From Lentinus brumalis (taxonomy: Eukaryota; Basidiomycota; Agaricomycetes; Polyporales; Polyporaceae), in NCBI GenBank assembly GCA_001792895.1, contig MARA01000004.1, forward strand, positions 186,001 to 250,000: a stretch of DNA of 64,000 nt, read 5' to 3'. This document shows positions 11,203 through 22,222 of the stretch, piece after piece. The position numbers were made by a program, and so were the translations under genes. Each line of letters begins with the position of its first letter. The first letter of the stretch is position 1. A model generated the notes under the pieces. The model did not search any database and was not told the origin of the DNA. It was given only the letters and a program-made list of their open reading frames with translations.

Positions 11203-12982
11203 ATGCCCGCCCCTGCGAAATGCAATCAATGCAAGCAAGTATTCCGCACCTTGCCAGACTGCGAGGCCCATGCAGCGAGCGTGGGTCACCAGCCTCACCC
11301 GGCCTATTTCTGCGAACTATGTCCCGAGCTCTTCACGACACAGAAACAGCGGTCAGCACATATGCAAGGAACCTCGCATACGACGAGTTCTCTTCCTCAA
11401 ACGAATACTATAGTGCAGCTCCTCCCGCCGCCTACTCAGGGCAGCAATACCACCCGCTATCTATGCAATAGCTGCACTGTCCTTCTCAACTCCGAGGCCG
11501 CAAGACTCGAACATATGCAATGGACTGGTCATGTCGACTTTGCTCGCTTGACACCCATGAACGGAGCCCCGCCCGATGCAGGACTGGTGCCCTCTTCTTC
11601 TTCCCCACGTTTCCCCGCTGCGGCCTCCAGCTCCAGTAATGGGGCGCACGCCACTCGAGCTGCAGACGCTGCCGCAGCATCTCCTGAGGTAAGTCTTCCA
11701 GGTCAAATATCACATTCCACAGTCCTACTCATAACATAGCTTGCCTTCTCCCTGGACGTGCATGTGCCTTGCAACATCAGGTCCGCTAGCTGTGTTCTAT
11801 TCAACCGTCTTCACGCCTGATCTGATAGCGTCTCGGAGTTTGCAGGTACCCACAGTACAAGCTCAATTGACCGGCGATACTACTGCGAGCACCTTGGAGG
11901 TACGCTCTCACAAGAAAGAAATTATGGCGACCGCCGCGTCGCTTGCGCAGGATGCACGTTGCGACAAGTGTCAACTTTCGTTTCCCGGCAGCGATGCGTT
12001 GCAGACGCACTTCGATAAGTCTGGCTCAATCCATCCGCATTGCCGTACGTGCGGTCTTGGATTTGCTTCAATCACTGCTTGGGTTGCGGTAGGACAACAC
12101 TATGCCTTCGGTTCTGAAGATGCTGCTCACGATATGAATGTACAATGTCTAGCATAAGTCAACATGTCCACCCCCGGGTGCTACTCCCGAAGAAGTGGCG
12201 CATGATTCGGACGTCACGGTTCCGCCTCCCGATGTGAGTCTCTTGTTTGTATTCTCATTCTGTGAATCTGTCCTGACCGATCCTGCTGCCTCAGAGCGTG
12301 ACGCCTTCGCGACGTGCGTACAACGGCCGCTCATCAGAATCGGTCATATCCATCGTCACCGATACTACGCATTCGATTCCGCAAATGTCGCAGTCATCGA
12401 CCACTAGAGGGTGCGTAGTTGTCTCACGATTCGGATTCGAAGCACTGATCATGTTGGATCGTCCAGCTCGAGATCATTCGTCGATGCCAGCATCCGGTCT
12501 CAGGCGGGTGGTATCTGGTCAACATCCTCTCGTGGGCCTGCCTCCACATACGACCGCGGTCGAGACGACGGGCGTATTGCGTCTACAACAGCGTCATCTG
12601 CAGGTTCCGAGGGCCGACGCCGTCCGGAGTCCAGTGCCAACACTCACTCTGCAGCCTCACAGTCGATTCAGGACTGGCAGCGCCGGGTGCCTCCGACTAG
12701 GTCGACAGCCGTCGGCTCGATGGCTAGCACGCCTACGCCCCCGCGGTCTTCGTTCCATTGCAGGTCGTGCATGCGAGACCCGTGTGTTGAGCCCGTGGCC
12801 ACTATGTGTGGGCACATATTTTGCCACAGGTGTGCCCTACTGAGTGAGTATGCGTCCCAGTCACTGATTCTGGGCGGTCTCGCCGCGGTTGTAGCTGCAT
12901 ATTGCAAGAGATCGAGGCGAAGATGTGCTGTCCGGTTTGCCAGAAGACATTCATGGTTAAGTTGCAGGTTGAGAGTGGTTGA
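11203..12982 (+). CDS. C2H2/C2HC zinc-finger protein with C-terminal RING, family copy 1
   Basis: Predicted exons are 11203-11688, 11846-11899, 11951-12088, 12153-12233, 12295-12410, 12467-12829 and 12895-12982; the phases agree and give 441 residues. Three N-terminal fingers follow C-x2-C-x12-H-x5-H, the first two at 7-29 and 37-59. A paired Cys finger (CDKC...) is followed by a C2HC finger (CRTC ... HKSTC) split by an intron just before its His. After a Ser/Thr-rich linker comes a RING: C390, C393, C406, H408, C411, C414, C425, C428. RING proteins usually recruit E2 enzymes, so an E3 ubiquitin ligase that binds protein or nucleic acid through its fingers is a reasonable inference. This is the best-preserved member here and the reference for copies 2-5. 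Confidence 0.75.
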
Positions 12983-13353
12983 ATAGATCTTGGATCTTGC
13001 TGGATCGCACCTTCCCGGACGCGACTCGGGTGTATCCTTGTGCTTCATCTCATATCGTTCATTTTGGCCTGTCCTGCCTGCGACCGCTGTACTGCACAAT
13101 CTTGAAGGAGGTAAGTTACAGCGCTCACTACCATATGCGTCCTAGGTTCCCACAGACATTGTGCAGCAGTGTGCTGCGGTAAGTATTACCGTAGGACTAA
13201 CGCAAGAGTCCATGCATCCTGCACGCAGACACGCGGCACGCGAAGACGCTCTCAGCCTCCCTTATTAAGCCACAGCCGGTAGGTATACGTATGTCCTCAA
13301 CTTCCAGTCTCACGCTCTGAGTCAGCTTCACCAGTCGTTCAAGTTGTCCGCCT
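12983..13353. other. Short spacer between zinc-protein copies 1 and 2
   Basis: 370 bp with no ORF of note. It should contain the copy 1 terminator and copy 2 promoter; no clear TATA box or other signal was seen. Confidence 0.4.
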
Positions 13354-14588
13354 ATGCCTATCAAGATTCGATGCGACCAATGCCGGCTAGCGTTGACCGG
13401 AAAGAAAACGGCAAAGAAGCACGCCCAAGACACAGGTCACGTCTGGAAGCCCGGATACTACTGTACTGTCTGTGGCGCTACATGGTCGAAACGCAGTGAG
13501 AGCAAGGGACATACAGCGAGGTACCACCCAGACCAGGGGGCTCCGCCCACCTCAATCCCCGTCGTGACAGAAACGTCCTATGTGACGTCTCCGTCTTCAG
13601 CTCGGGCGCAGACACAAACATCTAGCACTTTACCGACTTCCAGTACTCGTCCCTTCGGGACCGTCCAAGTCGCATGCTACCAATGCGGTGAACGATTTCG
13701 GGACGGCTATGCGCTGCAGACGGTGAGTATCACCTCGAGTAGACTCTCGTAAAATGCACTGAAGCAAAGTTACAACAGCACCGGCAGATCGGTTGCGCGG
13801 GGTGCCACTCGCTCGTGACGCGCACCAGGACGAAGCCGCATACGATGATCACCAGCCTGACATAGCCCAAGAGATGTGTCAGATATGCGACACTGCGTTC
13901 TCAGACAAGAATGCGCTCGATGAAGTGAGTACAGTGTCCAATTTTGCCAAATAGCTTGCTGATCCCGCGAACCTACCTGGACAGCATCTCTCTGGCAACT
14001 TCACGTGCAAGAAATGCTCCGTGCACCATGCGTCCGAAGAGGAGCTGCTAGAGCACTATCAGCGCGAGTTGAAACTGCACCCGCATTGTAAGACCTGTGG
14101 GCTGGCCTTCGAGAACATGGTTGCATGGGCGCAGGTCAGTTCCCCGGCCCAGTCCTTCCACGAGTCATTCATTGATCGTGGCTGGGGGCTTCGCAGCATA
14201 AAGCACGGTGTCCGCCTGCTCGACCGGCGGCGAAGGAGCCTTCTGCCTCGGAATGCGATGACACAGCTCGGGCGGTGAGTCCCATCTATCAGCGCCCCAT
14301 TCCCTCTCTGCGAACTTTGTTTCCTAGGATGTGTCCGGGCCGATTGGATGCACTCCAGTGGTCCTAGAGACCGCAGCTGAGACACACTTGGACCGCGACC
14401 ATACGTCGGACGGCGATCCACAACTGAAGCAGCCATTGAATGAGGACGACCCCCACACGACTGCGGGAGAATCGGACAGTACACGGGAGGAGCTCGTGCT
14501 GAAAGCGGCCGTCTGTGCTTCCGCCTTCGAGTCATCGAAGGATGATCCTAACACTCCTCACCAAGTCAAGGATGAACAGATTCTCGCT
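13354..14588 (+). CDS. C2H2/C2HC zinc-finger protein, family copy 2, frameshifted and lacking the RING
   Basis: Exons by comparison with copy 1 are 13354-13722, 13779-13924, 13985-14134, 14197-14274 and 14328-14588. It starts MPIKIRCDQC with two C2H2 fingers. A third (CYQCGERF...) is split before its His and completed by HRQIGC in exon 2. A CQICDTAF finger and a C2HC finger (CKTCGLAF ... HKARC) follow. Exon 2 is 146 nt, whereas the flanking phases need a multiple of three. Its first half reads in one frame and its second half in another, so one base is probably missing. No RING exon follows: the next acceptor at 14654 leads in frame into copy 3. It is either a truncated copy or the front half of a fused gene. 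Confidence 0.6.
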
Positions 14589-14690
14589 GTAGGTCACTGC
14601 TTTCTCTACATTGACCGAGAATCATCAGTATCTTTATTCACGGTCATACTATAGCACGCCGATATACCACACTGGAGTCAAACGAGCTCC

Positions 14691-16310
14691 ATGCCTAAAA
14701 TCAGATCGAAACTGGTGCGCTGCAATCAGTGCAAGCTCGTATGCGAGAACGTCGGAGCACTCCAGAAGCACGCGAACACGACTGGACATGCACACCAGCC
14801 AATGTACTTCTGCACCGTGTGCCTGGTCACGCTGAACAGAGTACGGGATAAGAAAAATCATATCAGGACCACCGGGCACTACCCATCGACGCCGGCTGGC
14901 CTGGCTAGTGCAACGCTCGCCTCCCCTCCTTCCGTTAGTTCCTTTGGGTCCATTGTGAGTGCATTGGCCTAGTCTACGACTCGAACGCCGGTCTGACACA
15001 TCCGCCCGACAGTCGTTACAGCGTATCGGACACTCTGAGGTGAGTGCACATCCGCAACTCCAGCCAACTGTTCGTCGTCCATCAGTACCTCGCTTTGAAC
15101 ATTCTGACTTACTTCCGGCCGGAAGTCGCAGCCTCGCCTCTCTGGAGTTTCTACGGCGGAGCCCGAGGTCAACCGCGAGGTCAGTGGCTAGGTCAGACAG
15201 GATTCGCAGTGCCAGATGCGCTGACGGATGCCTTGCACAGGAGACGCGATGCGTCGAGTGCGATATTCGGTTTCCGAGCACGGAGGCGTTGAAAGCTCAC
15301 TACAGACAATCTATCATGCATCCAACGTGCTATAGGTGTGATCTCGGCTTCCCTTCTATGGCACCCTTTGTGGAGGTGCGTGGTAGGACCTCAGTCGACC
15401 AAGACAGTGTCGCGCTAACCTACACATGCATGCAGCACAGGGCTAGATGCCCTCCAGTAGGGCCGTCCATGGGCACTCGTATTAAGGCCAAGGTTGCAGT
15501 TGCACGGGATGTGGAACCTGTCCCGGTGCGCTGCCCGTATTGCGCATTTCCCCGTTCGTTCTCATTCGCAACTCTGCAGGACAACTTCGTCGAGAAAGAG
15601 CGCCCCACGCGCGCAGCGCCAAATGAGGATTGCGCGACGCTGGAAGACAGCAGCGGCATGCGCACGCTTCCATCTGCGGACTCCTGGTCAGAGCAGTCGT
15701 CTGTGACGCCGACGAAGCCCGCCACGTCGGTGACACCGCGTCTGCCCAGGTACGTTACGCGCGTGAACCTTCACTTCTCGGATCCCACTCACCATTTTCC
15801 CCGCATGCACTGTCCTGCAGTCCGACGCCATCCGCCGCCGTCTCGTCGCATACGCATTCCTCCTCCGAGACGATCGCTTTGCAGCCCTTGCTCGACGAGC
15901 GCAGAGATAGAGTATCACGGGAACTTGATCGGCCGAATGCATGTTCCCCCCCAAGGTCTACCACTGCCGCGGAGTCGAATGAATCCGCGCCGAATGCAAC
16001 AGAGTCACGGTGTTCAGCGGTTCCTCCCATCCTGCCGCCCGACCCCACCGCGCATAGTTCGGACGGCTCACCGAGGAAGCATCCAGTGTTATCTTACCAC
16101 TGCAGGGCGTGTCTCAGGGACCCATGCATCGAGCCTGTCGCAACCATCTGCGGGCATCTCTTCTGCCACAGGTACGCGTCGACCGTGCTCAATCGCGATA
16201 GGGCTTTTACTGATTCGCGCTGCAGATGCATTCTGGAGGAGATGATGTCGAGGATGGGCTGCCCGGTCTGCGGGAAGACGTTCCTGGTGAAGTTACACGT
16301 CGAGTTGTGA
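14691..16310 (+). CDS. C2H2/C2HC zinc-finger protein with C-terminal RING, family copy 3
   Basis: Supported exons are 14691-14954, 15241-15375, 15436-15525, 15580-15749, 15821-16171 and 16226-16310. A further small exon beginning at 15013 is likely, but its end is unclear. Two N-terminal C2H2 fingers (CNQCKLVC, CTVCLVTL) lead to the CVECDIRF finger and the C2HC finger (CYRCDLGF ... HRARC), then a Ser/Pro-rich linker and a RING (CRAC, CGHLFCHRC, CPVC). The RING is split by a phase-2 intron at the same residue as in copies 1 and 4. Exon lengths 135 and 85 nt match or nearly match the corresponding exons in the other copies. Two introns are multiples of three without stops, so a long read-through ORF is also open; the conserved splice positions argue for splicing. 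Confidence 0.72.
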
Positions 16311-16420
16311 GAGGGAGCTCTCGCGTACTTATCTTCTGCACTGCATATGCACCGTCACTCGGATGGCTGGAATAGCAATGGCGTTGCAAAGCGACACAAA
16401 TCTGTTATCGAACGTCCTAT

Positions 16421-18283
16421 CTACAATTCACTCGTCTTCTCTCCCGCGAAGACCGTCATGCCCTCCGCAGACAACACCTTCAACGCTGCCTCCTCACCGC
16501 TCATCTCCACAAAGACGTAGTCGAACGCTGATGACGCAGCCTTCCCGTCCGGCCCTTCTGCACTGGGACGATAACTGATCGTCCAACCTCGCAGTGGCCA
16601 CCCCTTGACATGGACGCCCACCCAGCGCAAGCTACGGGAGGACTGTGCTGCTGACGCAGCTGCCCGGGTCATGAGGATATCGCCAGTGGACATAGCCAGT
16701 ACACGGTCCCAGGAAGGGTAGCCGCGGGCGTCGATCGTGATGAGAAGATGGGTGAGCTTGGTGAGTTGTGCAAGGACCGGCAGAAGTGCGTCCTGCCATC
16801 GTGGTCGTGAGTCCCTGAGCAACGAGCGGACAGCATATACGACACTTACCTTCAAGCCCTCCGTCCACTTGCATTTGACCCCTTGATAAGTCGCAATGTC
16901 GAGTATCAGACAGTGAACGGAATCGTTTCTGTGCCGGGCTATCTCCCGCAGCCAAGGGTTGTCCCAACGATCGGAGCAGCGCACCTCGATACGGAGTTGT
17001 AAGAGCGTCGGACGTGTCTGGGCAAGTAGCAGCGGGAACTTAGGTGTGTTGCGGTCGGTTAGTAGCCGGCGCGGAAGATGGCTGGCGGGGTATTCGCCGA
17101 TGTAGACGGATGGGACGTGTTCAGGTAGTGCCAGGGAGTAGAAGACGAGGTTGTCCTTTGCGCATACAGTCTGCAACGACGCCCACCGCTTCGACTGGGG
17201 GAGGACATTCCAACGCCGAGCGTTGACTTCCCTTAGCTTCTCCACGTTCGGAGTCGGACCGGGGCGGATGAAGGTCAGGTCAGTGACGTTTGGGAAGGCT
17301 ATGGCGAAGTCCGCGGCGGTGTTCGGCGGCAGCGGCATACACGTCTTCAGCGTGCGTACATGCACAAACGGTGCGGACGGCATGATAGGACTGTACGCAA
17401 TGATGCAGAGCTCCGTGAGGTTGGAAGAAGAGGCCAGTGGTTGAAGGTCGACAAGGACCCACGGTAAGCGGTACGGCCCACATGCGGATTCCATGATGAG
17501 CTTGCGCAGCGCTCGGAGGTTCGTAAGAGAAGTAATTCGTACTTGTGTTGCCTCTTCACTAGGGGGTTCGTTTGTGCCCTGATTTCCGTCCTGCAACCCG
17601 AGGTCGTCCCCGTCGTCCCCGTCGTGCGACTCGATGTCGCCTTGGGCACGCTCTTCCTCCTCGGAAAAGTCGACGTCCTCGTCTGCCCAATCCGTCACCC
17701 CCATCTTGTGTGTGATCGGAATGGTCAATTCTTCCAGTTGCACGAGGGAACCGACGAGGTCGTAGAGGGACGCGAGGACACCCTCGTTCTCCTCGTCGGA
17801 GGGCTCTCTGTAGATGGGCAGCTCCTCATCCTTAGGGCGACTGTCGTCCAGATAGAGCCGTAAGAGATTGGAACATCTTGGCAGGATAGTGTGAAGCATC
17901 ATGGAGAGCATAGAGGCAGCGTATCTAATCCTCTGCTTGTCTTCCTCCGCAAAATTGGATCTCGGCACCGTCAGGAGCTTCCAGATGGAGAGACGGAGGT
18001 TTCTGACGAGCTCCACACGGGGGGTTTCAGCGCTCACACGGAGAAATACGTTGAAGAGGCACAGGTGGTTCATCTTGCTGAATGAACAGCGTCCTGCCCG
18101 CGCGCAGAGAATGGGGGTCGTGTCCATCAGTAGTGAGCGAGATGTGCGCATCAGCGCGGCCAGCGCTGACCGGGGGAGGAATGATAAGATGTGCGTGTAG
18201 ACATCAAGAGGTACGGTGGCGAGCACACTGACGCGAGTGTTGTCAGTAGGAACTTGAAGGCATTCTGCTGGAACCACTGGCAT
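16421..18283 (-). CDS. F-box protein with C-terminal leucine-rich region
   Basis: The open frame reaches up to 18508, but the Met at 18283 (MPVVPAECL) is the more natural start because the F-box (core VPLDVYTHILSFLPRSALAALM) begins about 25 residues later. The translated frame from that Met is about 620 residues. A very acidic stretch (EDVDFSEEEE and DGDDGDD) sits near the middle, and leucine-rich segments follow to the C-terminus. A 57-nt in-frame GT-AG segment at 16793-16849 is probably an intron. F-box proteins recruit substrates to SCF ubiquitin ligases; the substrate is unknown. It converges on zinc-protein copy 3, with about 110 bp between stop codons. Confidence 0.8.
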   Translation of the reverse strand: MPVVPAECLQVPTDNTRVSVLATVPLDVYTHILSFLPRSALAALMRTSRSLLMDTTPILCARAGRCSFSKMNHLCLFNVFLRVSAETPRVELVRNLRLSIWKLLTVPRSNFAEEDKQRIRYAASMLSMMLHTILPRCSNLLRLYLDDSRPKDEELPIYREPSDEENEGVLASLYDLVGSLVQLEELTIPITHKMGVTDWADEDVDFSEEEERAQGDIESHDGDDGDDLGLQDGNQGTNEPPSEEATQVRITSLTNLRALRKLIMESACGPYRLPWVLVDLQPLASSSNLTELCIIAYSPIMPSAPFVHVRTLKTCMPLPPNTAADFAIAFPNVTDLTFIRPGPTPNVEKLREVNARRWNVLPQSKRWASLQTVCAKDNLVFYSLALPEHVPSVYIGEYPASHLPRRLLTDRNTPKFPLLLAQTRPTLLQLRIEVRCSDRWDNPWLREIARHRNDSVHCLILDIATYQGVKCKWTEGLKVSVVYAVRSLLRDSRPRWQDALLPVLAQLTKLTHLLITIDARGYPSWDRVLAMSTGDILMTRAAASAAQSSRSLRWVGVHVKGWPLRGWTISYRPSAEGPDGKAASSAFDYVFVEMSGEEAALKVLSAEGMTVFAGEKTSEL

Positions 18284-18508
18284 GGTGGCTGATGTGCGAG
18301 CTGGGGGCCGCGACTGTATCTGGGCCTTCACGTTGTCCGCGGAGGTGCAGCGAGAATGGAGATTGATGTGAGAGGTCAGAGCTTGAACGAGCCCAAAAGT
18401 TGGTTGTATGTTGGTTGTATGTTGAATCTTTGATATGCCAGTGGCGTGGCGCAGCGCGTGTTGTGAAGGACGCACTGGTCCGCGCCAACCTCGAAGCGAG
18501 AGTGTCAA

Positions 18509-21500
18509 ATAACGAGAAGATTTTGCTCAACACAGCACGTCTCACAATCCAGTCGTACACGTGTCCGTGTAAGAGGCAGGCAAGAGGATGATGAGTCCGA
18601 CGAGGAGGAGGAGGAGGAGGTAAGTATGTTCAACTTGCAACTTGGCAAGTTAATGTTGGTGACGTATGCGCAGCACCGCCACAGGCTCAATTCACACGAG
18701 CTTCGATTCATCCCCTCAGGCTTACCTACTAGTACCAGTGACCACGATTACATGCACGCGTGGCCAAAGCTACAGTGTCTCAGCTTCGTACACGGTGAGT
18801 CTACCAGACACGACTTGGGAACCTACTTACTTATCTGCAACTTCGTGAGATCCTCTCCCGTGACAGCAAGAGAAACTCATACTTACAAGTACCCCGCGAC
18901 ACCACCGTTGACGAAGCACCTCGATGTGACCGATTCTCTCGCGATGGGGCGACGAACACCGAATTCAGCGTGAACCAGACGACGTGACGGTGGAGATCAC
19001 GAACAGCGCGATGGGTACTCGAGACTCTTCAGACGTTCAAGCGAGCCGCGGCAGCCGCGAGCCGCACGACATTATCCGTGTCCAAGCGGGCACTGACTCG
19101 ACCTTCGACGCCGCTGCGGCATGCGTGTCAAAGCGTAAAGTTGTCGAGCACATCGGTATCTGACGTACTACTTAGTACTACATAAGGACGAGGGGGCCGG
19201 AGCGAGTCGGGTCGATGTCTTCATCACACACGAGTGCGTTCTCAATCTTCTTTGGATGATCAGCCAGTTGATGATACTTCTCCTTCTATATTATCATCGT
19301 CGCACTTCTGCTTCGCCATCTTACCGCGAACCCATCGCATCTGTCTGTCCGTCAACCGTGCCGGGCTCACCGCCATCAGTCTGCTGCTAAGTATGCACGT
19401 CCTCCATCGCAAGCCGGCTCTTCCGCTTCTCGTGTGCACATGTGATAGGGCGCGCTGATTTCACCGACGCTCTCTTCCTGCGAATAGGCTCAACGGTCAT
19501 GGGGGAGACGGAGACGTGCGACTTGACGACGACCACGAACCTTGCTATATAACCACCGGCGCCGCCCCTGCCCCCGGCGATCCTCAGTTCCCTCCCGCGG
19601 TCCCGTCACGCACGTCCAACAGCAGCTGCGCCCGCGCATCCCCCTATCTGTGTTCGTCGCACAGCGACCAGAGTCCTTAAGCTTGTCCCCGCCTGCCACT
19701 AGTCGCCACCGCGGATCGTGCAACTGCACCTATGCCTTCCCCTGGCGCCACGAGTCGGATCTTCCGTTCCGGCCCTCCAGGACCCACGCGCACGCTTGTC
19801 ACTGTCAGTCATGTCAGCCTAGGTTTAAGTCCAGCATCATCTCGACATCGACGGTCTTCCTTGTTCCCCGTTCCGAGAACAACCTTCAGGCTGTGCGACA
19901 AGGGGTGGGAACGTCCCACCCCACCCCGGTCCCCATACAAGACTTGAACAACAGTCCTATACACAGTAATGCCCTCGCGGAATCCAGGGCACAGGGCGCA
20001 CCGGTACTCAGTACTCACCCATCGTGTGCCAGCCGCAGCGATATCAATCAAGCTTCCGCTCCACTCGCCTTCATATGCATCCACTTTGAATTTTGCACGC
20101 AGCTTCCATCTCATATCGCTCGCGAACTTCTAACCGTGTCGCTTCGCGTTCGCAGGCACCGGCGGGGGCGGTGCTCGCACATCACCATCGCACCTCCAGC
20201 CTCCAGCCTCCAGGGCCCACAGCAGCCAATCCCGGACCTGGACAATGGCATCGTCCTCCTTCCACGTACTGCCTCGACGCTCCATCGCACGATGCTCTAT
20301 ATATTGTCATTTTCGTTGTCAACGCCATGTGCATCCGGCCGTGTCGAGTCCTGCGTCACCGCCGGGGTCCTCGGAGTCCAGACGAGCGGCGCAGTGCAGC
20401 GTGCGGTGTGGGCACTTCAACTACATAGTAGGGTGTTCTAAGTTGTACTTATGTACTCTACTTGCTCGTGGTCTGTGGTCCGTGGTACGTCGCACTCGGA
20501 GGCCGGTCGTCCCGGTCATGTCTTCGCCACACCCGCGCACGCGTGTAAGTACATATGTACTTATGAGCGTCGACGGAGCACTCGGACTCGGACTCGGACT
20601 TGGACGGTGCGGACCCCGCGGCACGACGCTGATTGGCTGACACTGACAGGGACACCGGCACCTCCATCAGCGCCGAGTCCGCAGCTCAGCTCATCCAGCG
20701 TCGAGCGAAATCGCCGTGCACCTCAGAGCCTAAGTAAGGACGACGGCGAGGGAGGCTCAGGGACATGATGCAACGTGAGCTTCAGTCGTGCGGGGTCGAT
20801 TGTGAGGAGAAAGCAGGACATCATAGCAGGGCACTAGTACTTGTTACTTCTTCTACGTAGCCGGGGACGGGCACCGGTCGGGGTCGGGGTCGGGGCGGAG
20901 GAGCTAAACGGGGACGCGCATACAGTAAGAACGGACACTGTGATAAGCAGTGGAGGTGGAGAATCTGAATGTGAATGTGGTGCGGTACTATCGTACGTTC
21001 GGGGGCAGGGCGCGGGACAGAGACTGTTACACGGAACGTGAAGCGTTCGAGCTCGGAGCGGAGGTCCAATTGTATCTGAGGGGCTCGAGCGGGGGTAGGT
21101 GCTCTGCAGAGCTGGAAATGAACATGGCCATGGAGTACCAGGCTGCTGATCGCACACACACCTCCGCCCTCTCTCACTGCCTCCGCCCCAGTGATGCCTC
21201 CACGGCACCTTGTTTTCCGACCGTGTTTCCTTCCATCTTTCCAACATCCTCACTGATTTTGCAAGCTTCCGAACCCGACGGGCCCGATGATGATGACCCC
21301 TGCTGCACCGACCGAACGACCGCCGACGCACCCGGCTTCGGCGTCTAGCATCTGCGCGGGCGCGGGGAGACGAGACCGGGGAGACCGAGGAGGAGAGAGG
21401 GGAACTTGAGCTTGCTTCGTTGTTATGTACGTTGAGACGACGCGGGCCGTGGGCTTGGGCTTGGGCGAGTGCGAGCGCGGCTGCGGCGATACGGAGTTCG

Positions 21501-21819
21501 AACACCGTGAGGGACGGACGGGGATAAAACGAGCGATGGTATAAGAGGACCACAGACGGTTTAACAGAAGGTGAATAAACAATCAACGCAAAGGAAGACC
21601 GACAGGAGAAGGAGGAGGAGAAGAAATGAAAGAGGACAGGGAGAAACCGGTACGACGGACTGGGGATACAACTGGAGAGTGATGATAGACAGACGCGGGG
21701 GATGTACGTGGGCGCTGGAGAGCCTGGAGGGAGCAGACGGACATAAGAGGGAGACGACGATGACCGGGGGGACGCTTGAAGGCGGAGCATGTGCATGAAG
21801 GGGCAGGGGCGCGGGGCGG
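18509..21819. other. 3.3-kb stretch without a recognised gene
   Basis: A GAG-triplet run at about 18603-18620 precedes an intron-like GTAAGT...CAG ending before 18674, in a frame rich in Asp and Glu; the product is not recognisable. A TATATAA at 19546-19552 is followed by CT-rich sequence and an open frame of 299 codons (19542-20441). That frame has low-complexity composition and no family I know. A perfect 18-bp palindrome lies at 20546-20563 and a CTCGGA-type run near 20580-20605. The part next to 21820 should be the 3' UTR of G-gamma copy 2. Confidence 0.4.
20546..20563. repeat. Perfect 18-bp palindrome
   Basis: TAAGTACATATGTACTTA equals its own reverse complement. No gene is recognised next to it. 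Short AGTACT-type palindromes are common in this window, so it may be incidental. Confidence 0.5.
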
Positions 21820-22222
21820 TCATTGGATGACGCAGCAGCCCTTGCCTGTGCTGCCTTGCGACTGGTAGGGATCGTCTGCGCGTGGTACGGGACCCCATAC
21901 TGATGGTACCTGTGTGTTTCGGTCAGTACGGGAGCATACAGGGAGCGTGCGGGGGCAGGGGGGCGCGGACGATGGCCGTTGGTACGCACGAGGGGATCTT
22001 TTGTCGTTTTGCAGTACCGGATGAGACTGGAACGCGAGAGGGGTGATAAGTACGACATCTCCGGAACTCATAGCACCAAGGTCAGGCTCAGACTCACCTG
22101 GCACTGGCCTCGCTGACCCTTATCCGTGGACGGGCAAGGTCCTCCCTCAGCCGCTGGTTGTGCTCCGTGAGCCGGCGGAGCTTGAGCTCGGACATGGACT
22201 GCTTGTGCGGACGCGAGTTCAT
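21820..22222 (-). CDS. Heterotrimeric G-protein gamma subunit, copy 2 (Ste18-like)
   Basis: Exons are 22098-22222, 21990-22026 and 21820-21909, all with GT-AG introns of about 70-80 nt and consistent phases; the protein is 83 residues. It begins [18 protein letters not shown], continues with the helical [18 protein letters not shown], then [28 protein letters not shown] and the C-terminal CaaX box CVIQ with an adjacent Cys for possible palmitoylation. These features and the length fit fungal G-gamma, which with G-beta relays pheromone-receptor signals at the plasma membrane. It is compact and intact, unlike copy 1 at 6638-7567, so this is likely the ancestral functional gene. Confidence 0.9.

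Noticed and set aside
14959..16245. 428-codon read-through ORF over zinc-protein copy 3
   Set aside because: It passes through introns that happen to be multiples of three. Conserved splice positions in copies 1 and 4, and the RING in a different frame, favour the spliced model.
19542..20441. 299-codon ORF after a TATA box
   Set aside because: Low-complexity composition, no domain and no start context; not annotated as a gene despite the TATATAA.
20834..21898. 354-codon ORF on the minus strand
   Set aside because: It covers the last exon and 3' flank of G-gamma copy 2 in another frame and has low-complexity Ser/Pro/Arg composition, so it is a shadow ORF.
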